Source of the DNA: CAZLPZ01 sp964607245 | GTDB taxonomy: Bacteria > Pseudomonadota > Alphaproteobacteria > Micavibrionales > Micavibrionaceae | Length of the DNA stretch: 64,000 nucleotides | Assembly (NCBI GenBank): GCA_964607245.1 | Contig: CAZSIB010000003.1 | Span: 1 to 64,000 of the forward strand | Direction of reading: 5' to 3' | Shown: positions 16,468 through 24,396 of the stretch, in pieces | Position numbering within the stretch: the stretch's first letter is position 1 | Layout: each line of letters starts with the position of its first letter | Position numbers and translations under genes: made by a program | Notes under the pieces: model-generated | The model's database searches: none | What the model was told of the DNA's origin: nothing | What the model saw: only the letters and a program-made list of their open reading frames with translations

Positions 16468-17199
16468 TTATTCACGATTTCCAAGGAGTTGCAGCACGCT
16501 TTGGAACATCGCGATAAAGCTGATATACAGATTTAACGCCGCCGTCCACGCCATACGCGAATTGGCTTCCTCGCCGTTCGCGGGATTATACATCTCTTTG
16601 GCCGCTTGCGTTTCCCACGCGGTCAGGCCCGCAAAGATCACAATCGTCGCAATCGAGATGAGGTTATTGATCATCGGCGATGCCGTCACGATACCAAATC
16701 CCGCGCCGAGCATGTAAAGGAGCGAGAAGGCCAGTAACCCCCACATCCCCATAATACAAAACACGCCGACCGCACTTAAATCACGTTTCGTGGCATAGCC
16801 AAAAATGGACAAGCCCCCAAACATGATCGTGGTGATCAAAAGCGCGCGGACGATATCGGCCGGGACGTACACCAAAAAGATGGTCGCAAAGCTGAGGCCA
16901 TAAAGGACACTCAGGAGAATAAACGAGGCCTTCAGCTTGTTCGAATCCATCTTGGCGGGGTTAAACCCAAACCAAATGACGGCAAGCGGCGAAAGCGCCA
17001 AAACTAGCGCCACCAGCGGGTTCGTAATAATCCCCAAAACCTGCACGCTGTGCCCCGCGACATAGGCCACAAAAGAGGTGATCGCGAGACCGAGCGTCAT
17101 CCGGTTATAAACGGACTGCATATGCGCCCGGAGGCCCGTATCGACAACAGCGCCCGCACGCGGGGTAGACAAGGTTGTGTTAAACATCGGATCAGACAT
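16468..17199 (-). CDS. Bax inhibitor-1/YccA family membrane protein
   Basis: A 243-residue protein with about seven membrane helices from residue 28 on. It starts with a soluble stretch ending LRAHMQSVYNRMTLGL, typical of alphaproteobacterial BI-1 proteins. Family members act as pH-sensitive calcium leaks or as modulators of the FtsH protease (YccA). ATG 17199 has GGAG upstream; the seven-residue longer form is less likely. It is monocistronic, with its own terminator. Confidence 0.9.
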   Translation of the reverse strand: MSDPMFNTTLSTPRAGAVVDTGLRAHMQSVYNRMTLGLAITSFVAYVAGHSVQVLGIITNPLVALVLALSPLAVIWFGFNPAKMDSNKLKASFILLSVLYGLSFATIFLVYVPADIVRALLITTIMFGGLSIFGYATKRDLSAVGVFCIMGMWGLLAFSLLYMLGAGFGIVTASPMINNLISIATIVIFAGLTAWETQAAKEMYNPANGEEANSRMAWTAALNLYISFIAMFQSVLQLLGNRE

Positions 17200-17397
17200 G
17201 GTTTTTCTCCTTTTTGCCACATTAAAACTAGGGTGATTGTACCTAATATCAAGCCCCGCCCCAAGGAAAATCGGACAAGGTCAGACCGATTTCATCCTTC
17301 CAACAATTATTTATATCCCGATTTTACTTATATGACTTGCTTTTTTGCCCATAATGTGACAGAAATCGGGGCGTAAATAGATGGGAGGCCCTGAAAA

Positions 17398-17691
17398 ATG
17401 GCAAAGCTATCCAAAAAAAGCGCACTACTGACCCTTCATGGTATGATGTACGATGCGTTTTCCAATGTATCCACAAAGACAGCGCGCGAAAATAAACGTC
17501 TTCTGAGGGCGGCTTTTGAAAAAGCCCGCGCAAGCAAAATGAATGTCTACAGGACCTTCCAAATCAACGATGAAATCGTTCGTTTTGAAATAAAAGGTGT
17601 ACACCTGAGAAAAGAACCTGCCAAACCCAGATACCCTTACGCCTCAGTTATCTACGTGACATCAGATGACGGATACGCCCCCAAATCCTAA
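17398..17691 (+). CDS. Small basic protein of unknown family
   Basis: A 97-residue, Lys/Arg-rich protein of no family I recognise. The N-terminal half is helical and basic (ARENKRLLRAAFEKARASK). The C-terminal half looks like beta strands (EIVRFEIKGVHLRKE; YASVIYVTSDDGYAP). GGGAGG lies 8 bp upstream of the ATG, which supports expression. It ends exactly where smpB ends on the other strand, with no base between, so the two transcripts collide. Confidence 0.6.
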   Translation: MAKLSKKSALLTLHGMMYDAFSNVSTKTARENKRLLRAAFEKARASKMNVYRTFQINDEIVRFEIKGVHLRKEPAKPRYPYASVIYVTSDDGYAPKS

Positions 17692-18195
17692 CTACCCGCG
17701 CGCGTTCATGACCTTGGCCTTTTGACGGTTCCAATCGCGCGCTTTCACGCTTTCGCGCTTGTCGTGTTGTTTTTTACCTTTGGCGAGACCCAACAGCACT
17801 TTCACCCGCCCCCGCGCATTAAAATACATTTTAATCGGCACAATCGTATACCCATCACGCGCCGCGGCCCCCAGTAATTTGTTCTTTTCCCGTTTATGCA
17901 GCAATAACTTCCGGTCCGCGCGCGGCACGTGTTGCAAATGCTTGCCCGCCGCCGCGTATTCCGGGATATGCGCGCCCATCAGAAACATTTCACCGAATTT
18001 TGGTCCCGCATGGGCCTCGTTCAGGGAACATTGCCCGTGACGCAAAGATTTAAGTTCGGTGCCCGTCAGAACAATCCCGGCTTCCAACGTTTCTTCAATA
18101 AAATAGTCATAGCGCGCGCGACGATTTTCGGCGATCGTCGCGTTCACAGTCAAAAGCGGTTTTTTCCGCGCGTTTTTGTCCTTTGTCCCAGACAT
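17692..18195 (-). CDS. smpB: SsrA-binding protein SmpB
   Basis: SmpB binds tmRNA and brings it to stalled ribosomes for trans-translation. The 167-residue protein has NRRARYDYFIEETLEAGIVL followed by TGTELKSLR, the GEMFLMGAHIPEY core, and the basic tail GKKQHDKRESVKARDWNRQK that occupies the mRNA channel. The length is normal. No ssrA gene is seen in the window. Confidence 0.96.
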   Translation of the reverse strand: MSGTKDKNARKKPLLTVNATIAENRRARYDYFIEETLEAGIVLTGTELKSLRHGQCSLNEAHAGPKFGEMFLMGAHIPEYAAAGKHLQHVPRADRKLLLHKREKNKLLGAAARDGYTIVPIKMYFNARGRVKVLLGLAKGKKQHDKRESVKARDWNRQKAKVMNARG

Positions 18196-18442
18196 GGTTT
18201 TTTTTCGTTTCCAAGGAATCTTTTGGCGCGCACGAGGGGGCGAAAACGCCGCCCCCTCGTGGTTGGTCGCCCCAGAGGATAAGTGTTTCGCACGTGAAAG
18301 TCCATATTTTGCAGATATAGAGGGGGTGGAATGGGTTTATTCCCTGCCTTACTCTTGCATTTTTTCTTTATCTTATTTCTTCATTTCTTTCTTTATCACT
18401 TTGTCTTTTAATATCTTTCTTGTCTTGTACGGTTTATATTTT

Positions 18443-18479
18443 TTCTATCTTTGGCTTTTTATCAAAGTCAAAGATAGAA
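18443..18479 (-). other. Hairpin of element A3
   Basis: TTCTATCTTTG pairs perfectly with CAAAGATAGAA across a 15-base loop and runs into an A-rich tail on the minus strand. Sequence differs from the A1/A2 hairpins, but position after the CCCAAGAC box and the GTTC lead are the same. Confidence 0.6.
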
Positions 18480-18545
18480 CGGTGCACCGCCCGTCTTGGG
18501 TCTTGGCATCATGGTCCGCTGGCCAGCATCTTCATGATGGAGTGA

Positions 18546-18575
18546 AGTATAGTCGAGATAATACCAAACTGTCAA
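18546..18575 (-). promoter_or_regulatory. Promoter of element A3
   Basis: On the minus strand TTGACA (18570-18575), 18 bp, TATACT (18546-18551). The upstream GAAAATAATAC is identical in A1 and A2. Confidence 0.65.
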
Positions 18576-18639
18576 GTATTATTTTCATGAAAATGATGAA
18601 ATTTATATTCCTAGGGATAAAAGCCTTTTTTATACGCGC

Positions 18640-18676
18640 AAACAAAACAGGCCTTTGGTTTTATTCCAAAGGCCTG
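18640..18676 (-). terminator. Terminator of the exported Pro-rich protein gene
   Basis: An 11-bp perfect stem CAGGCCTTTGG/CCAAAGGCCTG with loop AATAAAA, followed on the minus strand by TTTTGTTTG. Confidence 0.8.
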
Positions 18677-18707
18677 AATGGATCAGATCATTTATTTATT
18701 GCTGCAA

Positions 18708-19400
18708 TTAACCCGCAGGGGTAATGATCAAGCAATGCGCCCGTTTCCCGGCCGGAATGATCGGCCCCGTGTCGACAATCTTGGATTTCTTACCGCGTGC
18801 AGCGTCACAAAAGGCATAACGGCCACCGCTTAATTTCGACACATGCGACCAAGGATTTTCAAGCGGAACATATTCCGTCCCCTTCGGCAGCGACGAACAT
18901 TCTTCACGAAGATCACGATCCCTTGATGTATCAAGGATCGTTCCGTCGCAATACAGGCCAAGCCCTCCCGCCTCAAACGCAATTTTACGCGGGGCTTCGT
19001 CGGGTACGGCATCATCCGGTCGATGAAACAATGGGGGGGCAACACGTCCTGGAATCTGCGCTGCACCGTAGGGGTTATAATAAGGGTTATAGGATCCTGG
19101 CGGTAGCATGGGTGGTGGGTTCATCGGCGGCGGATCCATTCTGGGTGACTGAAACGGCCGCACCGGTTCAATGACACCAGGACGGAAATGATTATTCCCA
19201 CCAAAACGACCTTGAAATCTCTGCTCACGTTCTGCACGAATCTGCTCAATACGCTCACTTGCTGTTAACGGGCGATTTGGTTGGGGTTGTGCTTGGGGTG
19301 CCGCAGGTTGTTGGCCAAAACGACGATAATCATTTGCTCCTGCCTGAACTGCAGTCGTAAGGGCAAGGGCCGCACCACCAAAAATCTGCCATAGTTTCAT
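18708..19400 (-). CDS. Exported Pro/Gln-rich protein of unknown family
   Basis: A 230-residue protein with a signal peptide (MKLWQIFGGAALALTTAVQA). A low-complexity region rich in Pro, Gln, Asn and Met (about 28-120, with PPPMNPPPMLPPG) follows. A compact C-terminal domain holds four cysteines (LYCDGT, REECSS, YAFCDA, AHCLI) that could form two disulphides in the periplasm. No family is recognised. It is probably expressed alone from a promoter in the AT-rich 19401-19487 spacer. Confidence 0.7.
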   Translation of the reverse strand: MKLWQIFGGAALALTTAVQAGANDYRRFGQQPAAPQAQPQPNRPLTASERIEQIRAEREQRFQGRFGGNNHFRPGVIEPVRPFQSPRMDPPPMNPPPMLPPGSYNPYYNPYGAAQIPGRVAPPLFHRPDDAVPDEAPRKIAFEAGGLGLYCDGTILDTSRDRDLREECSSLPKGTEYVPLENPWSHVSKLSGGRYAFCDAARGKKSKIVDTGPIIPAGKRAHCLIITPAG

Positions 19401-19487
19401 TCTTTAAATCTCCTCTATCCACGTGAACTGAATGATTCTTATAGCATGAGAAATAATCTGTCAATATACAAAGAATAATATGTAATT

Positions 19488-20804
19488 TTAAATCTTCCCA
19501 AATTTCTGCTCAAATCGCCCCAAATCCACGGGGTCAATCTCGACCGCTAGGGTCATCGTATCGTCGTTCACAGTTTCACCCGTCACATGCGCATGGGCGT
19601 GAAGCCAGGCAATCGCCGCGCCACCTGTGGCGAGCGGCAAGGTGAAGGTTGTTTTTGTATGGGTTTCCGTGATCAAATCTTCGATCGTGCGTTTTAACGC
19701 CTCAAGACCTTCACCAGTCTGCGCGGATACTGGCACGATACGGGTTGCGGCGCCGCGCGCACGCCCCTCGGCAAGCGCCCGGTCATCCGGGGACAGGGCA
19801 TCCATCTTGTTCCATACTTCAATCACGCGCGGGTCCGTATCGGCGTCGATATCCAGGTCACTCATGATCGCGTGGACATCTGCGCGTTGGGCCACAAAAT
19901 CGGGCGCGGTCACATCGCGCACATGCAAGATCACATGGGCGTGCTGAAGTTGTTCCAGCGTCGCGCGAAACGCCGCGACCAAGGATGTCGGTAGATCGGA
20001 AATAAACCCGACGGTATCGGACAAAATCACGGTTTCGCCGTGTGGCAGATCGAGGCGGCGCATGGTGGTATCGAGTGTCGCGAACAGCAAATCTTTGGCG
20101 AACACATCGGCCCCGGTCATCCGGTTGAACAAGGTCGATTTCCCGGCATTCGTATAACCCACAATCGCGACGGTTTTAAAGGGGATCTTTTCGCGCCCTT
20201 TGCGTTCCAGCGTGCGGCGCGCGCGCACATCATCCAGATCACGTTTGAGGCGCGCGATTTTATCGTCAATCAAGCGGCGGTCAATTTCAAGTTGGGTTTC
20301 CCCCGGACCGCCCGTGCCGCCCGTCCCCCCGCGCTGGCGTTCAAGGTGGGTCCAGGACCGCACCAGGCGCGAGCGTTGGTATTGAAGCGCGGCAAGCTCA
20401 ACCTGAATCTTGCCTTCGGCGGATTGGGCGCGCGCTCCAAAAATTTCAAGGATCAGGCCCGTGCGGTCGATCACCTTGACCCCAAAATCAGTTTCAAGAT
20501 TACGTTGTTGGACGGGCGAAAGCGCCGTATTCACAATCACAAGTTCGGGCGATAACTCTTTGATTTTGGACGATATTTGATCGCGGACCCCTTCGCCCAA
20601 TAAATGCCCTGGGGACACGCGCGAGACCTTGTAAATCCCGGCATCCAGAACGTTCAAATTGATCGCGGCAGCAAGCCCCACGGCTTCATCCAGCATGGCG
20701 GCGTCGCTTCGAACCAGCGCCGTTGCCGGAGCAAGATTTAAGGGCAAGACCGGATGCACGACCAGGCACGTGCTGGTCGTGGCCGGGAGAGAGGGTGCGT
20801 TCAT
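19488..20804 (-). CDS. hflX: GTPase HflX
   Basis: HflX is a ribosome-splitting GTPase acting on stalled 70S ribosomes, notably in heat stress. The 438-residue protein has the HflX N-terminal domain, the glycine-rich GGTGGTGGPGETQLE linker and coiled coil. The G domain has G1 GYTNAGKST, the ATLDTT switch I, DTVGFI and NKMD, and a short C-terminal domain follows. It lies 9 bp downstream of hfq, the widespread hfq-hflX pair. Confidence 0.96.
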   Translation of the reverse strand: MNAPSLPATTSTCLVVHPVLPLNLAPATALVRSDAAMLDEAVGLAAAINLNVLDAGIYKVSRVSPGHLLGEGVRDQISSKIKELSPELVIVNTALSPVQQRNLETDFGVKVIDRTGLILEIFGARAQSAEGKIQVELAALQYQRSRLVRSWTHLERQRGGTGGTGGPGETQLEIDRRLIDDKIARLKRDLDDVRARRTLERKGREKIPFKTVAIVGYTNAGKSTLFNRMTGADVFAKDLLFATLDTTMRRLDLPHGETVILSDTVGFISDLPTSLVAAFRATLEQLQHAHVILHVRDVTAPDFVAQRADVHAIMSDLDIDADTDPRVIEVWNKMDALSPDDRALAEGRARGAATRIVPVSAQTGEGLEALKRTIEDLITETHTKTTFTLPLATGGAAIAWLHAHAHVTGETVNDDTMTLAVEIDPVDLGRFEQKFGKI

Positions 20805-20813
20805 TCGATAATC

Positions 20814-21074
20814 TTATTCCGCCTTTGGCGCGGTTTCGCCATCTGCCGGGGCCTCATAGAAAGAGAGCGGGCCATTCGGCATGATGGTTGAAATTGCATG
20901 CTTATAAACGAGTTGAATTTGCGAATCGCGACGCAGCAACAAGCAAAAGCTGTCAAACCAGGTCACAATACCTTGTAATTTCACACCGTTCACCAAAAAG
21001 ACCGTCACCGTGACTTTTTCTTTGCGGATTTTGTTCAGAAACGTGTCTTGAATACCTTGTGATTTTTCGCTCAT
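20814..21074 (-). CDS. hfq: RNA chaperone Hfq
   Basis: Hfq forms a hexamer that pairs small RNAs with mRNAs. The 86-residue protein holds Sm1 (QDTFLNKIRKEKVTVTVFL, VNGVKLQGIVTWFDSF) and Sm2 (LVYKHAIST), then a short acidic tail. ATG 21074 gives the normal MSEKSQGIQDTFLN start; longer in-frame versions would add 30 atypical residues. The ribosome site is weak. The short acidic C-terminus resembles other alphaproteobacterial Hfq proteins. Confidence 0.95.
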   Translation of the reverse strand: MSEKSQGIQDTFLNKIRKEKVTVTVFLVNGVKLQGIVTWFDSFCLLLRRDSQIQLVYKHAISTIMPNGPLSFYEAPADGETAPKAE

Positions 21075-21224
21075 TTTTATTTGTGTCCCCAATTGGCTCG
21101 TTTGTTGCCGTTTACTCATACAAGCTGTTGCGCGATGCGGCAAGGGGTTTTCACGTGCCTTCATGTGCTTTAAAGCCGCATTTAGGAATAAAAGTAGACA
21201 TATTGTAAAATTTTGGGGATAAGT

Positions 21225-21839
21225 ATGGCGATTTTTGTTGCATCCGACGGGGGCCTTCCGTATATTCCCGCCATGTCTTATTCAGCGAATGTTCAAAAAA
21301 CGGTCCCCTTTGGTGAGCGCCAGTCGTTTTCCTACGACGATTTAATTGATTGTGGGAATGGCCTGTTATTCGGTCCGGGCAACGCCAAGCTGCCCCTCCC
21401 CCCCATGCTCATGTTTGACCGCATCACGTCCATTACGGCGGATGGCGGAAAATATGGCAAAGGGTATGTTGAGGCGGAGCTCGACATTCGTCCGGATCTC
21501 TGGTTTTTCGACTGCCATTTCAAAGGTGATCCGGTGATGCCCGGATGCCTGGGCCTTGATGCGTTGTGGCAACTGGTTGGGTTCTTCCTGGGCTGGATTG
21601 GCGGGCCAGGATCGGGCCGCGCACTGGGCCTTGGAGAACTGAAACTGACTGGTCAAGTTTTGCCCGAAACCAAAAAAGTCAAATATGTCTTGCATCTCAA
21701 GCGTGTGATTAACCGTCGTTTAGTGATGGGGATTGCGGATGGTGAGATGTATGCGGACGGCAATTTGATTTATCAGGCAACGGATCTGCGGGTCGGTTTA
21801 TTTGCCAATCCCCGGGCGCTGTCGGCAAACGCCGCCTGA
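21225..21839 (+). CDS. fabA: 3-hydroxydecanoyl-ACP dehydratase/isomerase
   Basis: FabA dehydrates 3-hydroxyacyl-ACP and isomerises the C10 trans-2 product to cis-3, the entry to anaerobic unsaturated fatty acids. The catalytic His98 is in WFFDCHFKGDPVMPG and Asp112 in CLGLDALWQL (numbered from 21225). ATG 21225 has GGGGAT upstream and gives 204 residues. ATG 21273 gives a more usual 188 residues but has no ribosome site. It leads the fabA-fabB-tautomerase-fabI unit and diverges from hfq. Confidence 0.95.
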   Translation: MAIFVASDGGLPYIPAMSYSANVQKTVPFGERQSFSYDDLIDCGNGLLFGPGNAKLPLPPMLMFDRITSITADGGKYGKGYVEAELDIRPDLWFFDCHFKGDPVMPGCLGLDALWQLVGFFLGWIGGPGSGRALGLGELKLTGQVLPETKKVKYVLHLKRVINRRLVMGIADGEMYADGNLIYQATDLRVGLFANPRALSANAA

Positions 21840-21907
21840 CCTTTCCTTTTTCATTCTTTTCCTCTATTTTCTTTATGTCTCTTCATCGACCCTAAAGGAT
21901 CTTTTGT

Positions 21908-23140
21908 ATGACCAGTTTTTCTTCGCCGCGTCGTGTCGTTGTCACCGGCCTTGGGATTATTTCGTGCATCGGAAACAACGCGGCCGAGGTGATTGCCTCG
22001 CTGCGCGCCGGGAAGTCGGGGATTACCTTCTCGCCGGAATACGCCGAAAAAGGGTTTCGTTCTCAGGTGCATGGCAAACCGAATGTGGATTTTGAAGCAC
22101 TGATCGATCGTCGGTTTCGTCGCTTTATGGGCGATGGCGCCGCTTATGCGCATCTGTCGATGGATCAGGCAATTGCAGATTCGGGCCTGACCGAGGCCGA
22201 GATTTCAAACGAACGCACCGGGATTATTGTGGGATCCGGGGGCCCGTCCACCCGCAACGTTGTGGAATCGGCGGATATTACACGTGCGAATGGTTCGCCC
22301 AAGCGCATGGGGCCGTTTATTGTGCCACGCGCGATGTCGTCAACCTGTTCGGCAAACGTTGCCACACACTTTAAAATTAAAGGTGTCAGCTATTCGATTT
22401 CATCAGCGTGCGCAACATCAGCGCATTGCATTGGAAACGCCGCTGAACTGATCGCGTATGGCAAACAAGATGTGATGTTTGCGGGTGGCGGCGAAGAACT
22501 GGACTGGGCGCTTTCGGCCATGTTCGACGCCATGGGCGCGATGTCATCAAAATATAACGACACGCCAGAAAAATCATCCCGCGCCTATGATGCCGGGCGC
22601 GACGGCTTTGTGATTGCGGGCGGCGGCGGTATTTTGGTTTTGGAAGAATATAACCATGCCAAGGCGCGCGGGGCTAAGATTTATGCGGAACTGACCGGGT
22701 ACGGTGCGACATCGGATGGTGAAGACATGGTGGCCCCCAATGGTGAAGGTGCCGCGCGGTGCATGAAACAAGCGCTTGCGGGACTTCAAACCCCCATCAC
22801 CTATATCAACACACATGGGACCAGTACGCCCGTGGGCGATACCGCGGAACTTTCCGCCATTAAATCGGTTTTTGGCGACAAGGTGCCGTATATCAGTTCG
22901 ACCAAATCCATGACCGGGCATTCTTTAGGGGCAACGGGCGTGCAGGAAGCGGTTTATTGCCTCCTCATGATGCGGGAGCGTTTCATTTGCCCCAGCATCA
23001 ATATTGAAACGCTCGACCCCCTGGCGATGGGGATGCCCGTTGTCACGCAAACGATGGAGGGGGTTGATATTCAATCCGCCCTGTCAAATTCGTTCGGGTT
23101 CGGCGGCACGAATTGTAGCTTGGTGTTTAGTAAGGTTTGA
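21908..23140 (+). CDS. fabB: Beta-ketoacyl-ACP synthase I
   Basis: FabB condenses malonyl-ACP with the cis-3-decenoyl-ACP made by FabA. The 410-residue thiolase-fold protein has the nucleophile Cys168 (SSACATS), His303 (NTHGTSTPVGD) and His338 (KSMTGHSLGATG), plus Lys333. AAAGGA precedes the ATG, and 68 bp separate it from fabA. Having both FabA and FabB implies the classic gammaproteobacterial/alphaproteobacterial route to unsaturated lipids. Confidence 0.96.
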   Translation: MTSFSSPRRVVVTGLGIISCIGNNAAEVIASLRAGKSGITFSPEYAEKGFRSQVHGKPNVDFEALIDRRFRRFMGDGAAYAHLSMDQAIADSGLTEAEISNERTGIIVGSGGPSTRNVVESADITRANGSPKRMGPFIVPRAMSSTCSANVATHFKIKGVSYSISSACATSAHCIGNAAELIAYGKQDVMFAGGGEELDWALSAMFDAMGAMSSKYNDTPEKSSRAYDAGRDGFVIAGGGGILVLEEYNHAKARGAKIYAELTGYGATSDGEDMVAPNGEGAARCMKQALAGLQTPITYINTHGTSTPVGDTAELSAIKSVFGDKVPYISSTKSMTGHSLGATGVQEAVYCLLMMRERFICPSINIETLDPLAMGMPVVTQTMEGVDIQSALSNSFGFGGTNCSLVFSKV

Positions 23141-23152
23141 GGAAATACAATT

Positions 23153-23344
23153 ATGCCCTGGGTTACGATCAATGTTCTTGCTGGCCATGGGGAAGATAAG
23201 AAAATGGCGCTTCATGCAAATGTCGCAAAGGCCGTTTATGAAACATTGGACATCCCTCCTGATTGGGTGAAGATTCAAATCGTTGAGATGCAAGAGAAAG
23301 ACCATTCAATTGGTGGAATACAGATTAATAATCTTCCCAAGTAA
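23153..23344 (+). CDS. 4-oxalocrotonate tautomerase family protein
   Basis: A 63-residue tautomerase-superfamily protein. After removal of Met1 the new N-terminus is Pro (PWVTINVLAGHG), the catalytic base of the family. It resembles small 4-oxalocrotonate tautomerase subunits that work as hexamers. No aromatic meta-cleavage genes are nearby, so the substrate is unknown. It sits 12 bp after fabB and before fabI, interrupting the usual fabA-fabB-fabI order. Confidence 0.8.
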   Translation: MPWVTINVLAGHGEDKKMALHANVAKAVYETLDIPPDWVKIQIVEMQEKDHSIGGIQINNLPK

Positions 23345-23376
23345 GTGGGATTTTTAAATTCTAGATTCCACCCTAA

Positions 23377-23397
23377 CCCTCCCCCTTTGGGGGAGGG
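23377..23397 (+). other. Perfect GC-rich hairpin upstream of fabI
   Basis: CCCTCCCCC-TTT-GGGGGAGGG forms a 9-bp stem with a 3-base loop in the 83-bp gap before fabI. No U tract follows (AATTAGACC). It could stabilise upstream RNA, attenuate fabI, or be a dispersed repeat unit. Confidence 0.6.
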
Positions 23398-23427
23398 AAT
23401 TAGACCGTACAGTTTGAGAGTATGCAC

Positions 23428-24222
23428 ATGACGACATTGATGCAAAACAAAAAAGGCTTGATCATGGGCGTGGCGAATGATCGTTCGATCGCGTGGGGCA
23501 TTGCCGAAACCTTGCACGCGCACGGCGCCGAGATGGCCTTTACGTACCAGGGCGAAGCCTTTGGCAAGCGCGTCATCCCCTTGGCCGAAAGTTTGGGATC
23601 AAAAACAATTCTGGATTGCGATGCCAGCAACGAATCCGACCTCGACCGCGTGTTCCAATCTATTCACGATCAAATGGGCAAGATTGATTTTGTCGTCCAT
23701 GCGGTTGCGTATTCGAACAAAGACGAACTGAAGGGACGGTTTATCGACACGTCCCTCGATAACTTTTTGAATACCATGCATATCTCGTGTTATTCGTTCA
23801 TTTCTGTCGCGCGGCGCGCCGCCGCCATGATGAACCCCGGCGGTGCGATGATCACCCTGTCCTATATCGGGGCGCAGCGCGTGATCCCCAATTACAATGT
23901 GATGGGTGTGGCCAAGGCTGCGCTTGAATCGACCACGCGCTATCTGGCGGCCGATTTGGGGCCGGATCACATTCGCGTGAACACCATTTCGGCGGGCCCC
24001 ATGCGGACTCTGGCTGGATCGGCGATTGGATCAGCAAGGAAAACATTCCGTACTGCCGAGGCCACCGCACCCTTGAGGCGGTCACTTGAGCTGCCGGAAA
24101 TCGGGGGCGCGGCTTTATACCTCCTTTCGGATATGTCGTCAGGGGTGACAGGCGAGACGCATTACGTTGATGGCGGGTTCCATGCCATGGGGATGCAGCC
24201 CCATGAAAGCGGCGAGGAATAA
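23428..24222 (+). CDS. fabI: Enoyl-ACP reductase (NADH), FabI type
   Basis: FabI performs the last reduction of each elongation cycle and is the triclosan/isoniazid-class target. The 264-residue short-chain dehydrogenase-fold protein has the split FabI cofactor motif GVANDRSIAWGIA (14-26). Tyr146, Tyr156 and Lys163 (NYNVMGVAKAALE) match the classical FabI numbering exactly when counted from ATG 23428. ATG 23422 is two codons earlier but too close to the GAGAG sequence. Confidence 0.96.
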   Translation: MTTLMQNKKGLIMGVANDRSIAWGIAETLHAHGAEMAFTYQGEAFGKRVIPLAESLGSKTILDCDASNESDLDRVFQSIHDQMGKIDFVVHAVAYSNKDELKGRFIDTSLDNFLNTMHISCYSFISVARRAAAMMNPGGAMITLSYIGAQRVIPNYNVMGVAKAALESTTRYLAADLGPDHIRVNTISAGPMRTLAGSAIGSARKTFRTAEATAPLRRSLELPEIGGAALYLLSDMSSGVTGETHYVDGGFHAMGMQPHESGEE

Positions 24223-24396
24223 GCGCTAACCCCCTTAAAAAGACATATATTTTCCGAAAAAAATCCACAAATTTTAAGATATTCCTAACTACTTCCGATA
24301 CTATAATAGGGAGTATGTGGGTCATAACAAATTAAAGAAAAAATTCCTTCGTCTGCTCGCTCAGGTGACAGTCGATTTGTGTGGTAAATAAAAGTT

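Larger units (their letters stand above)
18360..18625 (-). repeat. Dispersed element A, divergent copy A3
   Basis: Read on the minus strand this repeats the plan of A1 and A2. A nearly identical upstream block (TTTCATC..GAAAATAATAC) precedes TTGACA-18 bp-TATACT. Then come CTCCATCATGAAG, an ACCCAAGACGGGCGG box, a GTTC-led hairpin (18443-18479) and a purine-rich tail reaching to about 18360. The middle is shorter than in A1 and A2, and the GGATCCCCGCC palindrome is absent. The spacer 18196-18707 otherwise holds only the terminator at 18640-18676; a long open frame across it has no ribosome site and lies in low-complexity pyrimidine sequence. Confidence 0.65.

Noticed and set aside
18176..18724. 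Open frame across the smpB/exported-protein spacer
   Set aside because: It lies in low-complexity pyrimidine sequence and element A3, with no ribosome site; its translation is Phe/Ser/Leu-rich noise.
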